Assembly (NCBI RefSeq): GCF_004777465.1
Contig: NZ_CP038462.1
Span: forward strand, 992,001 to 1,056,000
Length of the DNA: 64,000 nt
Direction: 5' to 3'
From: Nocardioides daphniae
Lineage (GTDB): Bacteria > Actinomycetota > Actinomycetes > Propionibacteriales > Nocardioidaceae
Shown piece by piece: positions 58,995-64,000 of the stretch. The notes beneath the pieces were generated by a model that had not been told where the DNA came from, made no database searches, and saw only the letters and a list, made by a program, of their open reading frames with translations. Positions within the stretch are counted from its first letter, which is position 1. Every line of letters starts with the position of its first letter. Made by a program: the position numbers and the translations under genes.

Positions 58995-60565
58995 TCAGCG
59001 AGCCTCCAGGACCGCCTGCGCAGCGTTGTGCCCGCCCAGTCCGGAGACGGCTCCGCCGCGGCGCGCCCCCGAGCCGCACATCAGCACCGCGTCGTACGGC
59101 GTGGCCACGCCCCAGCGCTCCGCGGGCGTCTCGAGCTTGGCCCGGTTGGGCGCCCACGGCCAGTCCAGGTCGCCGTGGAAGATGTGCCCGCCCGGCATCG
59201 CGAGCTCGGCCTCCACGTCGTGCGGAAACTTCGCCTCCAGGCAGAGCTTGTCGTCGGCGTCGAGTGCCACGCAGTCGAGGATCGAGCCGGTCAGGTGCTC
59301 GTCGATGCTGGCGATCGCGCGCTGCACGGCGGTCACCCGGTTGGCCTCGCCGTCCGGGCCGGTGAAGAGTTCCTCGGGCATGTGCAGCCCGAAGTAGGTG
59401 AGCGTGTGCACGCCCATCGGCGCCAGGTCCTCGAGGATCGAGGGGTCGGTGAGGGAGTGGCAGTAGACCTCCCCGGGCGGACGCTGCGGGACCTCGCCGG
59501 CGAGCGCCTCCTCGTACGCGAGCTGCAGGTCGCACCAGCCCTCCGACAGGTGCATGGTGCCCGAGAAGGCGACCCTGGGGTCGACGCCCGAGCGCAGCAT
59601 CGGCAGCCGCTCGAGCAGCAGGTTGAGCTTGAGCTGCGAGCCGGCCGGCTTCGCGGGACGGGTGGCCTCGTCGCCGAGCAGCCCCGCCATCGTCCACGGG
59701 GCGACGCCGGAGAGCACGTGGCGGGCGGTCGCGCCCTGCTCGCCCTCGGCGGTGCGCCACCGGACCTCGGCGCCGTGCGCGCCGGTGGAGACCGACGTGA
59801 CCTCGGCTCCGGTGACCAGGGTCGCGCCGGCGAGGGCGGCGGCCTTCGCGAGTGCGTCGGTGACTGCACCCATGCCGCCGACCGGCACCCGCCACTCGCC
59901 GGTGCCGTTGCCCATCAGGTGGTAGAGGAAGCAGCGGTTCTGGGCCAGCGAGGCGTCGTCCATCGACACGAAGGTGCCGATCAGCCCGTCGGTGGCGACG
60001 ATGCCGCGCACCGTGTCGTCGGCGAACCGTTCGGTGATGGTGCGGCCCAGTGGCTGGGCGACCAGGTCCTGCCAGATCGACGGGGCGACCGCCGCCGCCA
60101 CGTCGCGCTCGCGGGGGAGGGGCTGGGTGAGGGTCGGAGCGACCACGGCGGTCAGCTCGGCGACGTCGGCGTAGAACTGCTGCCAGGCGGCGTACTCGTC
60201 GTCGCTGCCCGTCAGCGTGCGGAAGGACGCCTGGGTCGCGGCCCCCTCCGGGCGCTCGACGAGCAGCCCGCCCGGGGCCCGGTGTGCAGGTGCGGGGTGA
60301 AGGAGGACGTACGTCGTGACGAGAGGGTGACGTCCAGCGAGAGGTCGCGCATGATCTCGTCCGGGAGCAGGCTCACCAGGTAGGAGTAGCGCGACAGGCG
60401 GGCGGGGAGCCCGGCGAAGGGCCGCGTCGACACGGCGGCGCCACCGAGGCGGTCGAGCCGCTCGAGCACGAGCACGGTCAGCCCGGCGCGGGCCAAGTAT
60501 GAGGCGCTGACCAGGGCGTTGTGTCCGCCCCCGACGACAATTGCGTCATAGTCATTTCGGGCCAT
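58995..60565 (-). CDS. phytoene-dehydrogenase-like FAD oxidoreductase (frameshifted)
   Basis: About 524 residues. FAD-binding [29 protein letters not shown] from ATG 60565; C-terminal [31 protein letters not shown] binds FAD as well. The frame breaks at about 60273-60280, where GGG lacks a G: HTGPRAG to [12 protein letters not shown]. Related to CrtI/COG1233 oxidoreductases, but no crtB or other carotenoid gene is near, so the substrate is open. Confidence 0.87.
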
Positions 60566-60690
60566 GTGCTTCGTCACTCGGTCAAGGTAGAGCAACCGTG
60601 GCGAGTTGAGCGACGAAACGCTGACTTTAGGTGTGACACGCGTCTAGTGTCCGGGGGGTAATGGGAGTGGCACAGGCAGGAGGGGCCCGG

Positions 60691-62787
60691 ATGACCACAC
60701 ACCCTCGCACCTCGTTTGCCCTGCTCGCGATCTTCACGGTCGTGGTCTCGTTCTACCTGGTCGGCGTCCAGCCGGAGCCGTTGGTCGTGACCGAGGCGTT
60801 CCCTGCCGGGTTGCTCGCCGGCGCCTGGCTCTTCGTGCCGCGGCGGCTGCACGCGCTCTTCTTCGTCTGCGCCTGGGCGGTCTCCGCAGGCATCTACCTC
60901 GTCCTCGACCGGGACCCGCTGGTCGCCCTCGGCTGGGCCGGCGCCGCCGTCGTGGGGTCGGCGATCGTGGCCCACGGGATCACCCGCGGCCCGGAGCGAC
61001 GGGCCGCGCTGCTGACCGAGGACGACCTGCGTCGCTTCATCGGGCAGACCTTCCTGGGGTCGCTGGTGGCCGCCGGCATCACCGGCGCCCTGGCGAGCGT
61101 GCTCGGCAACACCCAGTGGTGGGTCGCCGCACTCGGCGTCGGTGTGGCCCACCTGGGCACCTACGTGGTGCTGCTCCCGCACTTCCTGGGCCGACCGCGC
61201 TACCCCGGGGTCGCGCCGCTCGCCGAGCGCGTCGTCCAGTGGATCTGCACGGTCTCCTTCACCGTCATCGCCTTCCTGCCGCTCGACCTGGGGCCGTCGC
61301 TGGCCTTCGGCGTGATCCCGTTCCTGGGGTGGGCGGCACTGCGGGCACCGATGCGCGAGACCCTCGTGCAGTTCCTGGTCGTCGCCACCACCAGCCACGC
61401 CATGACCATGCAGGGGCTCGGTCCGTTCGCCGTCGACCCTGACGGCACGGTGCTCGAGGCCGAGATGATCACGGTGATGTACGCGGTCTGGGTGCTGGCC
61501 TGTGGCCTCACCACCATCCCGTTCTCCCTGGCCGTCGGCGTCCAGCGGCGCGAGTCGTGGCAGTCGCGCCAGGAGCAGGCGCGGGTGCGCCAGCTGGTCC
61601 AGAGCGCGACCGGCGTGGCGATCATCGGCACCGACGCCCACGGGCACATCGACCTCTTCAACCCGGGCGCGGAGACGATCTTCGGCTACACCTCCGAGGA
61701 GGTCCTCGGTCTGATGCCGAGCGTCTTCCTCACCCACGAGGAGACCGAGCGCGTCGCGACCCTGCTCAGCACCCGGCCGACCTTCGTGGACGTGGCGTAC
61801 GAGCTGGCGAGCGGTGCGGTCGAGAGCCTCGACGTCGACTTCCTCCGCAAGGACGGCTCGGTCGTCACGCTGCAGTTCTCGATGTCACGGATCTACAGCT
61901 CCGATGGCAAGGTGCTGGGCTACGTCAGCACCGGCGAGGACGTCACCAGCCGGGTCAAGCGCCAGCAGGCGCTGGAGGAGGCCCTGGCCCACGAGCGGCT
62001 GGCCGTGGAGAACCTCAAGGAGGTCGACCAGGTCAAGGACGCCCTCGTCTCAGGCGTCAGCCACGAGCTGCGCACCCCGATCACCTCGATCCTGGGCTAC
62101 CTGGAGATGCTCGAGGACGGCGGCTTCGGCCCGCTCTCCGGGGCCCAGGTGCAGGCCCTCGGCCGGGTCAAGGGCAACAGCAACCGCCTGCTCTCGCTGA
62201 TCGACGACCTGCTGACGCTCTCGCGCATCCAGGACGGCTACCTGGCCGTGGAGACCACCCGGCTCGACCTGCGCGACGTGGTCTCCACCGCCGGCCACGA
62301 GATGCTGCCCGCGCTGGAGGCTGCCGGGCTCGACTTCACCGTGGAGGTGCCCGAGGAGCCCGTCGCCGTGGTCGGCGACGCCGAGCGCCTCGGCCGTGTC
62401 GTGGTCAACCTGGTCGGCAACGCGGCGAAGTTCACCGACCGCTTCGGCTCGGTGACCGTGCGCCTGGAGGTCGACGGGGACGACGCGGTCGTCGCCGTCA
62501 CCGACACCGGCATCGGCATCCCCGAGGAGGAGCAGGACCAGCTCTTCGACCGGTTCTTCCGAGCCACCTCCGCCCGCGAGCGCGCCATCCAGGGAAGCGG
62601 CCTCGGCCTGGCCATCGCCCGCGCCCTGGTGCAGTCGCACGGAGGTAGCATCGAGGTCGACTCCCAGGTCGACGTCGGGTCGACCTTCCGGATCCGGCTG
62701 CCGCTGGAGGGGACGTTGTCGGTCCTCGAGCAGGCAGGCGGGCCGCCGTTGGAGCAGGAGACCGCGGGCGCCGTACGCCGGCGCTGA
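60691..62787 (+). CDS. membrane PAS histidine kinase
   Basis: 698 residues. An N-terminal region of about eight membrane segments (MASE1-like, residues about 10-300), a PAS domain (GVAIIGTDAHGHIDLFNPGAETIFGYTSEEVLG), HisKA with VSGVSHELRTPITSILGYLEMLEDGG and HATPase with NLVGNAAKFTDRFG, VTDTGIGIPEEEQ and GSGLGLAIARALV. ATG 60691 has AGGAGGGG upstream; an ATG at 60661 is less likely. No partner regulator nearby. Divergent from the oxidoreductase gene. Confidence 0.93.
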   Translation: MTTHPRTSFALLAIFTVVVSFYLVGVQPEPLVVTEAFPAGLLAGAWLFVPRRLHALFFVCAWAVSAGIYLVLDRDPLVALGWAGAAVVGSAIVAHGITRGPERRAALLTEDDLRRFIGQTFLGSLVAAGITGALASVLGNTQWWVAALGVGVAHLGTYVVLLPHFLGRPRYPGVAPLAERVVQWICTVSFTVIAFLPLDLGPSLAFGVIPFLGWAALRAPMRETLVQFLVVATTSHAMTMQGLGPFAVDPDGTVLEAEMITVMYAVWVLACGLTTIPFSLAVGVQRRESWQSRQEQARVRQLVQSATGVAIIGTDAHGHIDLFNPGAETIFGYTSEEVLGLMPSVFLTHEETERVATLLSTRPTFVDVAYELASGAVESLDVDFLRKDGSVVTLQFSMSRIYSSDGKVLGYVSTGEDVTSRVKRQQALEEALAHERLAVENLKEVDQVKDALVSGVSHELRTPITSILGYLEMLEDGGFGPLSGAQVQALGRVKGNSNRLLSLIDDLLTLSRIQDGYLAVETTRLDLRDVVSTAGHEMLPALEAAGLDFTVEVPEEPVAVVGDAERLGRVVVNLVGNAAKFTDRFGSVTVRLEVDGDDAVVAVTDTGIGIPEEEQDQLFDRFFRATSARERAIQGSGLGLAIARALVQSHGGSIEVDSQVDVGSTFRIRLPLEGTLSVLEQAGGPPLEQETAGAVRRR

Positions 62788-62845
62788 CGGCCGCACGCGA
62801 GGGCGTACGACGGGGGCACGCCGCCCGTGCCGGCCCCCGGACGCG

Positions 62846-62878
62846 AAGGAACCCCCGGTCTTCGACCGGGGGTTCCTT
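62846..62878. terminator. hairpin terminator
   Basis: A 15-bp stem (AAGGAACCCCCGGTC and its complement) with a TTC loop lies between the kinase (+) and tRNA-His (-). Confidence 0.87.
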
Positions 62879-62887
62879 GCTGACTGG

Positions 62888-62961
62888 GGTGAGTGACGGG
62901 GCTCGAACCCGCGACAACCGCGACCACAACGCGGTGCTCTACCAGCTGAGCTACACCCACC
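62888..62961 (-). tRNA. tRNA-His (anticodon GTG)
   Basis: Acceptor GTGGGTG/CACTCAC with an extra 5' G opposite discriminator C, the His identity pair. Anticodon arm CCGCG-TTGTGGT-CGCGG gives GTG; T-loop TTCGAGC. CCA is encoded at 62887-62885. Confidence 0.95.
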
Positions 62962-63002
62962 ATGGCGACTTGCTGGACAAGTCGTGAGGAAGCATAGAGG
63001 AC

Positions 63003-63650
63003 TCAGGCGCCCGGTGTGGAATCGGGGGTGCTGGCACCGCCCTGCAGGCCGGTGACGGAGCCCGCGTGCCTGGCCGCGATCTCCTTGGCCGTGCTCGAGT
63101 CGGGGCCGGGCGGCGTCACGAAGACGGCCTCGCGGTAGTAGCGCAGCTCCTCGATGCTCTCCTGGATGTCGGCGAGAGCGCGGTGGTTGCCGCGCTTCTC
63201 CGGCGCCTGGAAGTAGGCGCGGGGGAACCAGCGCTTGGAGAGCTCCTTGATGGAGGAGACGTCGATGTTGCGGTAGTGCAGGAAGCCCTCGAGCCCGGCC
63301 ATGTCGCGGGCCAGGAAGGCGCGGTCGGTGCCGATCGTGTTGCCGGCCAGCGGGGGACGGCTGCCCTCGGGGCAGTGCTCGCGGATGTAGGCGAGGACCT
63401 GGGCCTCGGCCTCCTCCATGGTGACGCCGCCGTCGAGCTCCTCGAGCAGGCCGGACTTCTGGTGCATGTCGCGGACGAAGTCGATCATCGTCTCGAGTGA
63501 CTCCGCCGGGGGCTTGATGATGACGTCGACCCCCTCGCCGAGCACGTTGAGCTCGAAGTCGGTCACCAGGGCGGCCACCTCGATCAGGGCATCCTTCTCG
63601 AGGTCGAGGCCGGTCATCTCGCAGTCGATCCACACCAGTCGGTCATTCAC
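63003..63650 (-). CDS. orn: oligoribonuclease
   Basis: 215 residues. DEDDh 3'-5' exonuclease degrading short RNA oligomers such as pGp[13 protein letters not shown] (DxE), [17 protein letters not shown] and the final [13 protein letters not shown] (H and D) are intact. The C-terminal 30 residues beyond the core are variable. ATG 63650. Confidence 0.96.
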   Translation of the reverse strand: MNDRLVWIDCEMTGLDLEKDALIEVAALVTDFELNVLGEGVDVIIKPPAESLETMIDFVRDMHQKSGLLEELDGGVTMEEAEAQVLAYIREHCPEGSRPPLAGNTIGTDRAFLARDMAGLEGFLHYRNIDVSSIKELSKRWFPRAYFQAPEKRGNHRALADIQESIEELRYYREAVFVTPPGPDSSTAKEIAARHAGSVTGLQGGASTPDSTPGA

Positions 63651-63755
63651 GGGCCACGACCCTACTAGTGATCGCCGACATCCGAGGGGTCGTGGGCCTC
63701 GACCGTCGGCACGGGGCTGCCGCTCGCGCTGTGGGCGCTGACCTAGGGTGTGGAC

Positions 63756-64000
63756 GTGCAGCCTCCACGCGTCTGGCAGGGAGCGTTTCCCTGGATCGGT
63801 CTCGTCGCCCGTCTGGCGACCGGCGGCGTGTGGCTCGTGGCCGGGGCGATCAAGCTGCCCGACCCCTACGAGAGCATCAGCGCCGTGCGGGCGTACGAGG
63901 TGCTCCCCGAGGCGCTCGTCCCCGCGGTCGGCTACCTGCTGCCGGTGGTGGAGGTCGCGATCGGTCTGCTGCTGATCCTGGGCCTGCTGACACGCACCAG
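63756..64000 (+). CDS. DoxX/MauE-type membrane protein, 5' part
   Basis: The first 81 codons are present; the gene continues past the right edge. GTG 63756 opens a protein with [38 protein letters not shown] and a second helix [21 protein letters not shown], the two-helix pattern of DoxX/MauE proteins, which are thiol-redox-linked membrane proteins. Partner genes are not visible here. Confidence 0.85.
   Translation, partial: MQPPRVWQGAFPWIGLVARLATGGVWLVAGAIKLPDPYESISAVRAYEVLPEALVPAVGYLLPVVEVAIGLLLILGLLTRT

Noticed and set aside
60631..60651. GACAC-N7-GTGTC dyad upstream of the PAS kinase
   Set aside because: Five-base arms in GC-rich DNA occur often by chance; no regulator context.

Overview
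The window is high-GC Gram-positive (actinobacterial) chromosome. Codon use is strongly G/C-ended, GTG starts and 4-bp GTGA/ATGA gene overlaps are common, and the tmRNA tag ends in ALAA. Gene order matches conserved actinobacterial blocks: prfB-ftsE-ftsX-smpB, pncB-clpS-DUF2017, mec-cysO-cysM and rph-rdgB. Protein style (Ohr, CAP, DUF3039, DUF3048, DUF3618) suggests Nocardioides or a close Nocardioidaceae relative. The genus is an inference.

Layout. 0-3.5 kb: leftward homogentisate operon (LysR regulator, DUF2783-like ORF, hmgA, a conserved protein of unknown function, fumarylacetoacetase running off the edge). 3.6-6 kb: two secreted proteins and a CoA-transferase. 6-12.8 kb: prfB, ftsEX, an M23 murein hydrolase, smpB, an amidohydrolase, a thioesterase and the tmRNA gene ssrA. 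12.9-17 kb: membrane and stress genes (MscS, Ohr, YihY). 17-29 kb: RND pump, M15 peptidase, SDR, DUF3048 lipoprotein, TetR, YqgE, DUF3039-helicase pair, PaaI thioesterase and IclR. 29-31 kb: an Lrp-type regulator divergent from hppD. Together with hmgA and fahA, hppD supplies tyrosine catabolism from 4-hydroxyphenylpyruvate to fumarate plus acetoacetate. 31.6-36.5 kb: lysE/lysG, a polar amino-acid ABC importer with fused permease and ATPase, and an enoyl-CoA hydratase. 36.5-39.6 kb: NAD salvage genes pncA and pncB, separated by a roughly 1-kb element bounded by 19-bp palindromic repeats and carrying a PD-(D/E)xK-like endonuclease gene. 39.6-49 kb: the clpS ... mec-cysO-cysM ... Rv1339-like MBL hydrolase ... 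rph-rdgB block known from Mycobacterium tuberculosis, here interrupted by transporters and a phosphodiesterase. 49-64 kb: a symporter, tRNA genes (Leu, two Lys, His), a second ABC exporter pair, Bcp, a DUF3618/GroES-like pair, two membrane histidine kinases, a large secreted hydrolase, a phytoene-dehydrogenase-like oxidoreductase, orn and a truncated DoxX/MauE-type gene.

Fourteen otherwise well-conserved genes carry one frame disruption each, often at a G or C run. They include cysM, hppD, bcp and the M23 hydrolase beside ftsEX. This density, roughly one per 4-5 kb, points to residual assembly indels rather than true gene decay. I therefore annotate these as single CDS spans and state the position of each break. 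One further gene, the endonuclease between pncA and pncB, has an in-frame TGA instead.

No gene-free stretch exceeds 300 bases except 58527-58994, which holds two tRNA-Lys genes and their terminators. The gap at 54799-55074 (276 bp) is the divergent promoter region of a kinase and a secreted hydrolase. I found no rRNA, CRISPR array, prophage or classical insertion sequence.
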